Positions 1 through 5,674 are shown, numbered from the stretch's first letter. The stretch is 5,754 nucleotides of DNA from JALZAI01 sp038212215 (GCA_038212215.1 JBBQUT010000078.1:1-5754); one strand, 5' to 3'. Made by a program: numbers and translations. Notes: generated by a model from the letters alone, not told the origin.

Positions 1-834
1 GTGCACGCAGTGCCCCCCGCCCTCGAAGACCTCGACCGGGCAGCCGAGCGCCTCGGCCAAAGCTAGGCCGGTGCGGTGGTCGACGATCCGATCGACGCTC
101 CCGTGGATCACCAGAGCAGGACACCGGACCCGCGCGGCCAGGTCGGACACCGTCGGCTCGGACCTGCCGGAACCATCGCCGAGAAACGGCGCCCGATGAG
201 TGGCCGCGAGCGTCTCGGGGTCCGTCTGCAGCGCCCAGCCAACCGCGTCCTCGACCTGCTTGGTCGAGTGTGGCTCGGCAAAGACTTCGCGGAAGAAGAA
301 CTCCGCGAAGTCACCCAGATCGCGCCGCCAGTGATGGACGTTGTACTTCGCCCATCCCTCCGAGGAGTCGAGCTCCTCCTCGAAGGGATGCACCCAGCGC
401 GCAGGGGCGGGCAGGCCCACGTCCATGCGCAGCGCGGGGGCGACGAACACCGCGCCGGCGACTCGTTCGGGGCGGGCCGCGGCGAGCTGAAGCAGCACCC
501 GGCCGCCCATCGACAAACCGATGCAGACGGCGCGATCGGTCCCGGTCTCGTCGAGCACGGCGATCGTATCCGCGACGAGTTCGGCGTCCGCGTAGTCATC
601 TGGGTCGGACGGCCGGTCCGATCGGCCGTTGCCGCGCGGGTCAAACGTCACCACCCGGAAATGCCGCGCCAGGTACGGCACCTGCAGTTTCCACGTCCGC
701 GAATGCACGATCGCCCACGTCGGCAGCAGCAGCACGGTCGCCGGGCCGTCCCCGAAGACCTCGTAGTACAACCGCACGCCGGACCGCACGGCATAGCCGC
801 TACGGTCCGGTTCGCGAGCGCGCACGGGACCCAT
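1..834 (-). CDS. Alpha/beta fold hydrolase, 3' end outside window
   Basis: An uninterrupted minus-strand frame of 278 codons leaves the window at position 1 without a stop. It has the alpha/beta hydrolase layout: a first strand and turn (VLLLPTW, residues 34-40), the FDPRGNGRSDRP segment (64-75) typical of small-molecule hydrolases, the nucleophile elbow GLSMGG with Ser108, the acid in HGSVDRIV (Asp248), and the catalytic His275 in EGGGHCVH. The whole triad is therefore visible and in normal order and spacing. No signal peptide is seen, so it is probably cytoplasmic. The substrate cannot be told; esterase, lactonase or other C-X bond hydrolysis are all possible. I chose ATG at 834; an in-frame ATG at 864 is the alternative, and neither has a clear Shine-Dalgarno. 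A TGA at 868-870 closes the frame upstream, right after the methyltransferase remnant, suggesting former co-transcription. From memory, close relatives in Actinobacteria are sometimes fused to a C-terminal glycosyltransferase-like domain; that part would lie outside the window. Confidence 0.9.
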   Translation of the reverse strand, partial: MGPVRAREPDRSGYAVRSGVRLYYEVFGDGPATVLLLPTWAIVHSRTWKLQVPYLARHFRVVTFDPRGNGRSDRPSDPDDYADAELVADTIAVLDETGTDRAVCIGLSMGGRVLLQLAAARPERVAGAVFVAPALRMDVGLPAPARWVHPFEEELDSSEGWAKYNVHHWRRDLGDFAEFFFREVFAEPHSTKQVEDAVGWALQTDPETLAATHRAPFLGDGSGRSEPTVSDLAARVRCPALVIHGSVDRIVDHRTGLALAEALGCPVEVFEGGGHCVH

Positions 835-867
835 CGTCCCGCGCGCGCGGGCCGAGCGCAGCATCTG

Positions 868-1400
868 TCACGCCAGGCTTCGTACACGATGTTGAACGGC
901 GTCGCGGACGCGCGACGGAACCGGGTGAAGCGGCCTGCGCGAGGACACCGGCCATCGCCTGCCCCCCCGCCTTCGCGCCGAGCGAGAAGCCGTAGTACAC
1001 CCGGCCGATCGGGTTCAGGTTCTGCGTGACGCCCTTGCCGGCGTACGGCTCGACGATCAGCCAGGTCCCGTCCGCGACCAACGATTGCCGGATATGCGTG
1101 GCGGCGCCCAGCGGGTCGCCCATGTCGTGCAGGCAGTCGAACGTCGCGAGCCGGTCGTAGCCGGCGCCGGGGAAGTCCTGTGCGGACGCCACGTCGAACG
1201 TGATCCGCTCGGCGACCCCGGTCCGGAACGCGTCGACGACCGTGTCCACAGCCTGATGCGACCACAGCGCGAGTACGAACGCGCCGGGGCATACCGCGCC
1301 GTCCGGATTCGCGAGAATGAATGTCTGCTCCTCGGTGAGCGAGTAGGTCTCGGTTGCGGAGTCGTACGCGACGCAGCCACCGAACGCCTGACCGAAACGC
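868..1400 (-). pseudogene. SAM-dependent methyltransferase remnant (internal deletions, frameshift)
   Basis: Translated minus-strand pieces match the class I methyltransferases that carry an N-terminal winged-helix domain (Rv2258c-like). In order: YDSATETYSLTEEQ (about 1366-1325), the end of the winged-helix region; PGAFVLAL; then AFRTG followed directly by VAERITFDVASAQDFPG (about 1210-1140); FDCLHDMGDP (about 1141-1112); GTWLIVEPYAGK; NLNPIGRVYYGFS (to about 960). In the family a long segment normally separates AFRTG from VAERI and carries SAM-binding motif I (VGCGxG type). It is absent here, so roughly 75 residues appear deleted. A second gap follows YYGFS, where a CTP-containing loop is expected. 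Near 935 the frame shifts, and FTRFRRASATPFNIVYEAW continues in another frame to about 874. The N-terminal half of the winged helix is also missing. Without the SAM pocket this cannot be an active methyltransferase. The deletion size is judged from memory of the family. Confidence 0.8.
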
Positions 1401-1790
1401 CGATTCGGCCGGCGTGAACCCCGCGCAACCGCGCGGCCGCAGGCTCGATGGCCAGCGGCAGCCCGTCGAGCCGGGCGCACACATCCGCCAAGCGTGCGGG
1501 GGCGGTATCCCGGTTCAGGTCGAGGTGGGCGCGCGCCGGCGAGCAGTATCGCGACCGCGGGATCGCAGCGAAGCCGATCCCAGTCGTCAACCTCCGAGTC
1601 GACCGGCATCGGGAGCGACGAGACCGCGTACTCGCGTTCGGCTGCGAGCCGCACCGTTCGCGGCTGGTCGCAGCACTCGCAGCCGTGACATGGCGGCAAG
1701 CAGGTCGCCGAGCTCGGGAATGCCCGCGAAGAGGTGCTCACAGTTGTCGACGATCAGCAGAACGCCAGCCCGGATCGCCTGCTCAGCCCG
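1400..1790 (-). pseudogene. Regulatory ATPase fragment (LuxR/AfsR/cyclase-associated type), frameshifted
   Basis: Three minus-strand frames must be joined to read one protein. Frame 1 (about 1784-1671) gives AGVLLIVDNCEHLF, a Walker B motif with the DNCEHL signature of the large ATPases found in LuxR-family (LAL), AfsR/SARP and adenylate-cyclase-linked regulators, then LLAAMSRLRVL. Frame 2 (about 1657-1530) gives VRLAAEREYAVSSLPMP and DPAVAILL. Frame 3 (about 1533-1411) gives RAHLDLNRD and LADVCARLDGLPLAIEPAAAR, the conserved GLPLAIE block that follows in these ATPases. At least two frameshifts (near 1660 and 1531) are needed, and similarity ends abruptly near 1400-1410, where the methyltransferase remnant begins. 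A weak RLVGLVGP string at about 1840-1805 could be the end of the Walker A strand, but the P-loop lysine is missing. No DNA-binding or sensor domain is visible. Non-functional; order and strand suggest it once lay upstream of the methyltransferase and hydrolase genes. Confidence 0.72.
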
Positions 1791-1799
1791 GCGCCTACG

Positions 1800-2285
1800 G
1801 CTGCACCTGCGGACCCACCAGCCCCACCAGCCTCTGACGGCCAGCCGACACGGCACAAAACCAGGGGACCACGGAAAGGCCGAACAGACCGGCGGAGCAA
1901 TCACGAATGCCCTCGCCCACCACTATCGCGGGATGATCAAGACGACAGTTCGTCGGTGGATCAGGCTCAGCTCCGATGAGTAGTGGCACGGAACGTCGGA
2001 CAAATTGCGCGAACAAGGTGAGTGTCGCGGCTGTGGAATTCTCTTGCGCTTTTCCTGCGCTGAGTTTGACTTCACGCAGACCACACTTCATAGTTGCCCC
2101 ATCGAGCTAACGCGAATCTAACGGGAACCGACGGGTGCCCAGCTGGCCGCCGAGGATCGGTTACACAAACACCGTGGTCTCGGGTATGCGACGAATCCCC
2201 CGCTTGTCGAGCGCCCAAAGCTCCCGGTCATAGGTCGGCTCGCGCGACGTACCCCCCGCATGTCGCGCGCTCCGGCAGCAGTGTT
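1800..2285. other. Stretch without a recognisable gene
   Basis: Nothing in the six frames over this stretch reads like a known protein, and the open frames have scattered codon usage. The part from about 1984 to 2110 is visibly richer in A and T than its surroundings, which fits an intergenic or promoter region. It holds a promoter-like pair at 2066-2094, an inverted repeat AACCGA/TCGGTT (2126-2131 with 2157-2162), and two related 26-bp units at 2189-2214 and 2245-2270, the second containing an 8-bp perfect inverted repeat (2241-2248 with 2262-2269). Confidence 0.6.
2066..2094 (+). promoter_or_regulatory. Sigma-70-like promoter candidate
   Basis: TTGACT (2066-2071, five of six consensus bases) is followed after exactly 17 bases by CATAGT (2089-2094, four of six). 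It lies in the locally AT-rich patch. No plausible coding region follows closely on the plus strand; the next plus-strand gene starts at 2781. It could drive a small RNA ending at the 2286-2322 hairpin, be a relic of a lost gene, or be chance. No start-site evidence exists in the sequence alone. Confidence 0.35.
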
Positions 2286-2322
2286 GAAGCCCCCGGTGGC
2301 CCCCCCGCCTGCCGGGGGCTTC
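2286..2322. terminator. GC-rich hairpin, probable intrinsic terminator
   Basis: GAAGCCCCCGG (2286-2296) and CCGGGGGCTTC (2312-2322) form a perfect 11-bp stem with a 15-base loop. This is the usual look of actinobacterial terminators. No T-run follows on either strand, so the direction is open. It lies just beyond the 3' end of the hemerythrin-like remnant on the minus strand, making it the natural former terminator of that gene; on the plus strand it could end a transcript from the promoter candidate at 2066. Confidence 0.6.
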
Positions 2323-2359
2323 GCTGAGCCCTGGCACGGATCAGCCGGCACCCCCCCGT

Positions 2360-2606
2360 CCCCGCCCATCGTCTCGACGGTGGGTGCTCCGTGAACTGCT
2401 GGTCGGCGACATGCTCGCCGTCGGGCATCGTGTGCCGGATGAGGCGGTGCCGGTACTGCAGGTAGGCCACAGTGTGCTCGACGATGTCGCGAACCAGGCA
2501 GGCGGCTTCGACGTCGCGGTCGAGTCGGTTTCGGCGGCGGACAGTTGCTCGGCGAGCACGCCGATCCCGCGGTGGTCGCTGTCCACGACTACGCGAGTTG
2601 GTCCAT
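2360..2606 (-). pseudogene. Hemerythrin-like (HHE domain) remnant
   Basis: Minus-strand translation in two frames resembles the first half of small actinobacterial hemerythrin HHE proteins, four-helix bundles that bind a di-iron (or other metal) centre. Frame 1 from GTG 2586 reads VDSDHRGIGVLAEQLSAAE, with the metal-site DHR at 2577-2569. After a shift near 2525, frame 2 reads DRDVEAACLVRDIVEHTVA (His at 2476-2474), QYRHRLIRHTMPDGEHVADQ and FTEH (His at 2386-2384). In family members the helix after VEH(S/T)VA normally reads EEQYLYP; here it is YLQYRHR, so the metal-ligand Glu region is altered. A further shift between ATG 2606 (MDQLA, then TAG) and GTG 2586 is suggested. The second half of the bundle is missing after TEH, although VETM in a third frame (about 2380-2368) may continue it. 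Frameshifts, lost ligand and truncation point to a dead gene. The family call is moderate because the match is short. Confidence 0.55.
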
Positions 2607-2716
2607 GCGCTCGCCGAGTTGCCGCCGGAGTGGGTCACGGCAGGGTCACGGCCGACTGCACGTCGACGCCGCGCGGACGCACCCGGGCCAGGGCTGCCCA
2701 CGTCATTGACGAAGCG

Positions 2717-2728
2717 ATCACATGTGAT
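2717..2728. promoter_or_regulatory. Perfect 12-bp palindrome upstream of the cyclase gene (operator candidate)
   Basis: ATCACATGTGAT is fully self-complementary and lies 52 bases before the ATG of the GGDEF gene. It sits right after a TTGACG (2706-2711) that could be a -35 element, where a bound repressor would block polymerase; the expected -10 position (TTGGCT, 2729-2734) is a poor match. It is AT-rich compared with its surroundings. The binding protein is unknown, and the palindrome is short enough to arise by chance. Confidence 0.35.
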
Positions 2729-2780
2729 TTGGCTCAGGTGTGGCGTGACTTGTGCCGATCGGGAGGGTGTGAGGCGTCGG

Positions 2781-4370
2781 ATGGATCGCCGGGTTGTCGG
2801 GGTGCTGGGTGCTGTCGGGGTATTCGCGGTGCTGCTGCGGGTGCATCCCGGGGGCGCTTTGGTGGGCCGGGCGGTCGATGATGTCGGGCAGTTGGTCGCG
2901 GCCGGGCTGGCGTGCGCCGCGTGCGCGTGGCGGGCGATGCGCTCGCCGCGGTCGCTGGCCTGGTCGTGGTGGCTGCTGGCGGCCGCGACGGGCTGTTGGG
3001 CGGCGGGCGAGACGGCCTGGTCCTACTTCGAGTTGGTCGCCGGGCGGCAGACGCCGTTCCCATCGCTGGCCGATGCCGGGTTCCTGCTGTTCCCCGCACT
3101 GGCTGTGGCGGGCCTGTTGTGCTGGCCGTCCGGGGCGCTGGTCGGCGCCGCTCGGTGGCGGGCGTTGCTGGACGGCGCGATGGTCGCCGGCGCGCTGTTC
3201 ATCCTGTCCTGGGTGACTGCGCTGGGCAGCGCCGTGCACGCCAGCGCCGACAGCGCGTTCGGGCAGATGGTGTCGGTGGGCTATCCGGTGTCGGACCTGG
3301 TGCTGCTCACCCTGACGCTAGTGATCCTCGGGCACGCCCGGCAGGCCGCGGGTACCGGCCTGGGGTTGCTCGCGGCCGCGATCGGCTGCCTGTGCCTGGC
3401 CGACAGCGGCTTCGCCTACCTGACCGCGATCGGCCGGTACGCCACCGGCTCGCCGGTCGATGTCGGCTGGTTCGGCGGGTTCCTGCTGATCGCTGCGGCC
3501 GCAGTGACCGCCCACGCGGCACCCTCGCAGCGCCCCGATGCAGCTGCGGCAGCACAGTCCGGGCCGCGGGCGTTGCTGACCTACGTCCCGGCCGGGCTGG
3601 GGCTGACGGTGGCGGCCGGCGGGCAGCTGACCGGCAGCGGTGACCGCAGCGCGCTGCTGGGCGCGACGCTGGTGATGGCCGCGCTGCTCGGCCGCCAACT
3701 CCTCGCGCTGCGCGACAACCACCAGCTGCTCGCGAAGCTGACCGACGCGCAACGCTCACTGCACTACCAGGCGTTCCACGACCCGCTCACCGGGCTGGCG
3801 AACCGGGCGCTATTCGGTGACCGGCTGCGGCACGGCCTGGAACTGCACCGCCGCGACCTGCGGCCCCTCAGTCTGCTGTACTGCGACCTCGACGGGTTCA
3901 AGACCGTCAACGACACCCTCGGCCATGACGCCGGCGACGAAGTCCTCAAAGCCGTCGCAGAACGGCTCCGCGCGGTCATCCGCACCGGCGACACCATCGC
4001 CCGGCTAGGCGGGGACGAATTCGCGGTCCTGCTCGAAGACGGCGCCGACCCGGCCGCCGTCGCCGCCAAGATCCTGGACGCATTCACCGCGCCGGCCGTG
4101 GTCGGGCAGCACCGGGTCCCGCTCGGCGGCTCCATCGGCATCGCCGAGCTCACCCCAAGCCAGGGCACAGTCAGCCCGGAGCTGTTGTTGCGCCGCGCCG
4201 ACACCGCCATGTACCACGCCAAACGCCACGGCAAAGGCACCGCCCTGCACTGGACCCCGCAGCTCGACCAGCGACCCCAGCAGGCCGAGCACGCCCTGGT
4301 CAGCCAGCCAGCCAGCGCGGCCACCGCCAGCCCGGGCCCAGCCAGCCCGGCCAGGACCGCCCCCGGATGA
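2781..4370 (+). CDS. Membrane-anchored diguanylate cyclase (GGDEF domain)
   Basis: This 529-residue protein probably joins two GTP molecules into the second messenger c-di-GMP at the inner face of the membrane. Residues 1-310 are mostly hydrophobic, with about nine or ten likely membrane helices (around 5-20, 36-51, 60-77, 98-115, 131-150, 168-184, 193-208, 229-245, 268-282, 290-310), a MASE-like sensor of no family I can name. A short linker (311-332) leads to the GGDEF domain: DPLTGLANR (334-342), CDLDGFK (368-374, metal-binding Asp369), NDTLGHDAGDE (377-387), the active-site GGDEF at 410-414, and RADTAMYHAK (472-481). RTGD (401-404), five residues before GGDEF, is a canonical RxxD inhibitory site, so product feedback is expected. 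There is no EAL or HD-GYP domain, and the last 30 residues are Pro/Ala-rich and probably disordered. ATG 2781 was chosen because GAGG (2771-2774) lies six bases upstream and the membrane domain starts here; upstream in-frame sequence is Arg-rich and reads as noncoding. The signal sensed is unknown. Confidence 0.93.
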   Translation: MDRRVVGVLGAVGVFAVLLRVHPGGALVGRAVDDVGQLVAAGLACAACAWRAMRSPRSLAWSWWLLAAATGCWAAGETAWSYFELVAGRQTPFPSLADAGFLLFPALAVAGLLCWPSGALVGAARWRALLDGAMVAGALFILSWVTALGSAVHASADSAFGQMVSVGYPVSDLVLLTLTLVILGHARQAAGTGLGLLAAAIGCLCLADSGFAYLTAIGRYATGSPVDVGWFGGFLLIAAAAVTAHAAPSQRPDAAAAAQSGPRALLTYVPAGLGLTVAAGGQLTGSGDRSALLGATLVMAALLGRQLLALRDNHQLLAKLTDAQRSLHYQAFHDPLTGLANRALFGDRLRHGLELHRRDLRPLSLLYCDLDGFKTVNDTLGHDAGDEVLKAVAERLRAVIRTGDTIARLGGDEFAVLLEDGADPAAVAAKILDAFTAPAVVGQHRVPLGGSIGIAELTPSQGTVSPELLLRRADTAMYHAKRHGKGTALHWTPQLDQRPQQAEHALVSQPASAATASPGPASPARTAPG

Positions 4371-4558
4371 GCCCCCGGCAAGATCGCCAGCCGCTCGCGC
4401 CGCGCGACCAGCCGCCCAGAATGGCCTGGCCAGCCACCGCGACCACCGGCATACTGGCCGGAATCGTCTTGATCCGAACCTTCCTAAGCTCTCCCTCGAG
4501 CTGGAAATCAGCGGTCGATGGCCTGGCAGAACAGACCCGGCACCCCGATACCCGATAG
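4367..4558 (+). CDS. Possible small membrane protein overlapping the cyclase stop (doubtful)
   Basis: An ATG at 4367 shares the ATGA overlap with the cyclase stop codon, the arrangement of translationally coupled genes. The 63-codon frame has a charged and Pro-rich start and one hydrophobic stretch, ATATTGILAGIVLIRTFL (about residues 23-40), that could span a membrane. Against it: no Shine-Dalgarno distinct from the cyclase tail, third-position G/C use clearly lower than in the neighbouring cyclase, and no family resemblance. It may well be a chance frame. Confidence 0.2.
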   Translation: MSPRQDRQPLAPRDQPPRMAWPATATTGILAGIVLIRTFLSSPSSWKSAVDGLAEQTRHPDTR

Positions 4559-4800
4559 GGCAGCTTGTCTCGTGCCAGAACCCGTCGGCAGTCCGCCCGG
4601 AGACTGCTGCCAAAAGACGGCCATGTAGCTGCCCGGTGGCGGATATATGAAAACTGCCCGCTGGCGGTCATGGGATCTGGTTGACACTTGGTCAGCTGCG
4701 GCCGGCTTAGCGCCCAGATCGGTCGGTAGGTAGCGAGTTAGCCGAAGCGGTTACAGACCCGCTTGAGGCGGAGAGGCGTCGTTCGGCGCGATCGACCAAG
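4559..4800. other. Intergenic stretch with IS-end-like repeats
   Basis: No credible coding frame. A weak hairpin GCAGTC/GACTGC (4588-4593 with 4602-4607, loop of 8) lies about 220 bases after the cyclase stop and might end its transcript, though it has no T-run. From 4629 onward the sequence is occupied by the direct and inverted repeats listed separately. The interior (4694-4793) has no recognisable content. Confidence 0.5.
4629..4667 (+). repeat. Tandem pair of 14-bp repeats, 25-bp period
   Basis: CTGCCCGGTGGCGG (4629-4642) recurs as CTGCCCGCTGGCGG (4654-4667) with one difference, 25 bases apart. A third, inverted copy with 12 of 14 matches (CTGGCCACTGGCGG read on the minus strand) lies at 4810-4823. 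IS21-type elements carry several transposase-binding repeats at each end, so these are probably transposon-end sequences, though the element is not identified. Confidence 0.6.
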
Positions 4801-4805
4801 TGTCA
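4682..4805. repeat. 12-bp perfect inverted repeat bracketing 100 bp
   Basis: TGACACTTGGTC (4682-4693) and GACCAAGTGTCA (4794-4805) are exact reverse complements with 100 bases between. On the outer side of both arms lies a CTGGCGG-type repeat (4654-4667 and 4810-4823), at different distances (14 and 4 bases), so the symmetry goes beyond the 12 bp. This suggests two inversely placed transposon ends or a very small non-autonomous element. No target-site duplication was seen. Confidence 0.55.
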
Positions 4806-5617
4806 GTGTCCGCCAGTGGCCAGCGGTGAGCGGCGACAATTCATCGGGTTGTCAGCCTGCTCGCCCTGTCCCGAGGGCGGGAGGGTGGTTGGTGTCGGCG
4901 GCGCTCGAAGACTGGACAGTTCCGGCGGTGAAAAGTGAGCACTCGACGATTGAGGGGTGATCACTTTGGAGGACTGGGCGCTGATCCGGAGGCTGGCTGC
5001 TGAGGGTGTGCCGAAGGCACCGATTGCTGAGCGGTTGGGGATCTCGCGGACGACGGTGATCAAGGCGGTGAGCTCGCAGGCGCCGCCGCGGTATGGGCGG
5101 TCACCGGGGCCGACGTCGTTCACGGTGTTCGAGGCGCGGGTGCGGGCGCTGTTGAAGGATGTACCGGACATGCCGGCGACGGTGCTGGCTGAGCGGGTTG
5201 GGTGGACGGGGTCGATCCGGTGGTTCAGCGACAACGTGAAGCGGTTGCGTCCGGAGCATCGGCCGGTCGATCCGGCGGATCGGCTTGTGTGGGCGGCGGG
5301 TGATGCCGCGCAGTGCGACTTGTGGTTCCCGCCGCGCAAGATCCCGCTCGAGGACGGCAGCGCCGAGCTGCTGCCGGTGTTGGTGATCACCGCCGCTCAC
5401 TCGCCATTGTGACTGGCCGGATGATTCCGACCCGCAAGACCGAGGACCTGTTGTTGGGGTTCCTGGCAGCTGATCCAGCAGTCGGGTCGGGTGCCACGTC
5501 GGCTGATCTGGGACAACGAGCCCGGCATCGGGCGAGGTCAACGCCACGCCCAGGGCGTGGCCTCCTTCATGGGGACCCTGGCTACCAAGTTGGTACTGCT
5601 GCCCCCGCGAGACCCTC
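4801..5617 (+). mobile_element. Truncated IS21-like insertion sequence
   Basis: The left part of an IS21-family element: a noncoding leader of about 155 bases, then a damaged istA. TGTCAG at 4801 is a candidate left tip because such ends usually begin with TG, but the exact end is uncertain and could lie as far left as 4629. The leader contains AAAAGTGAGCA (4931-4941) and its near-inverse TGATCACTTT (4958-4967), likely internal transposase-binding or regulatory repeats. The right two thirds of the element, including the rest of istA, all of istB and the right end, are missing after about 5617, so it cannot move by itself. Confidence 0.7.
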
Positions 5618-5631
5618 TCTTAACCGGCTAA
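4957..5631 (+). pseudogene. istA: IS21-family transposase IstA, frameshifted and 3'-truncated
   Basis: IstA is the DDE-type transposase of IS21-like elements. The N-terminus, from GTG 4957, has the helix-turn-helix ALIRRLAAEGVPKAPIAERL followed by GISRTTVIKAV. The catalytic core begins at about 5281 with QCDLWFPP, holding the first Asp, and PVLVITAAHS. A 1-bp deletion near 5404 breaks the frame (TGA 5410); the next frame reads IVTGRMIPTRKTEDLLLG. A 1-bp insertion at 5460-5461 restores the original frame: LIQQSGRVPRRLIWDNEPGIG, with the second Asp, then ASFMGTLATKLVLLPPRDP. After RDP (5616) family members continue with a KG(V/A)VER block carrying the catalytic Glu; here the sequence becomes unrelated and stops at TAA 5629. 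Only about 220 of roughly 400 or more usual residues remain. TTG 4966, eight bases after GAGGGG (4952-4957), is an alternative start. Inactive. Confidence 0.85.
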
Positions 5632-5638
5632 TAGAGGG
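5613..5638. repeat. Imperfect palindrome at the IS break point
   Basis: CCCTCT c TTA (5613-5622) pairs with TAA t AGAGGG (5629-5638) around a 6-base loop: nine pairs with one mismatch. It begins within the last conserved IS codons and spans the place where transposase similarity ends. It could be a recombination or deletion hot spot, a weak terminator, or chance. Confidence 0.4.
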
Positions 5639-5674
5639 ACGGAGCACGGCAACACGCCGACTGTGTATGGGTTC

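Noticed and set aside
108..644. Minus-strand open frame of 178 codons overlapping the hydrolase in another frame
   Set aside because: Ser/Arg/Pro-rich shadow; the true hydrolase frame has no stop in the window.
76..1029. Long plus-strand open frame over the hydrolase, 317 codons
   Set aside because: Its translation is Arg/Pro/His-rich with no family resemblance and lies antisense to the hydrolase, whose triad and fold motifs are clear. It is a GC-rich shadow frame.
1795..2091. Minus-strand 98-codon frame in the AT-richer region
   Set aside because: No recognisable motif except a weak RLVGLVGP near its end, which fits better as a trace of the ATPase; codon use is not gene-like.
2472..2780. 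N-terminal extension of the GGDEF gene by 103 codons
   Set aside because: The extension is Arg-rich, has no domain, overlaps the hemerythrin remnant antisense, and lacks a ribosome binding site, while ATG 2781 has GAGG six bases upstream.
2718..3239. Minus-strand open frame antisense to the cyclase membrane domain
   Set aside because: Gln/Arg/His/Pro-rich composition typical of the reverse complement of a GC-rich hydrophobic coding region.
4005..4671. Minus-strand open frames antisense to the GGDEF domain and tail
   Set aside because: No family resemblance; Gly/Arg/Trp-rich shadow of the cyclase.
4731..4800. tRNA-Ser-like pattern (AGCCGAAGCGGTTA, then CCG-CTTGAGG-CGG)
   Set aside because: A D-arm-like and an anticodon-stem-like piece are present, but there is no proper T-arm (no GGTTCGAATCC type), no matching acceptor stem and only a 3-bp anticodon stem.
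4763..4960. Plus-strand 65-codon open frame before istA
   Set aside because: It lies across the probable IS left end and its inverted repeat, has no resemblance to a protein, and ends at the istA start.
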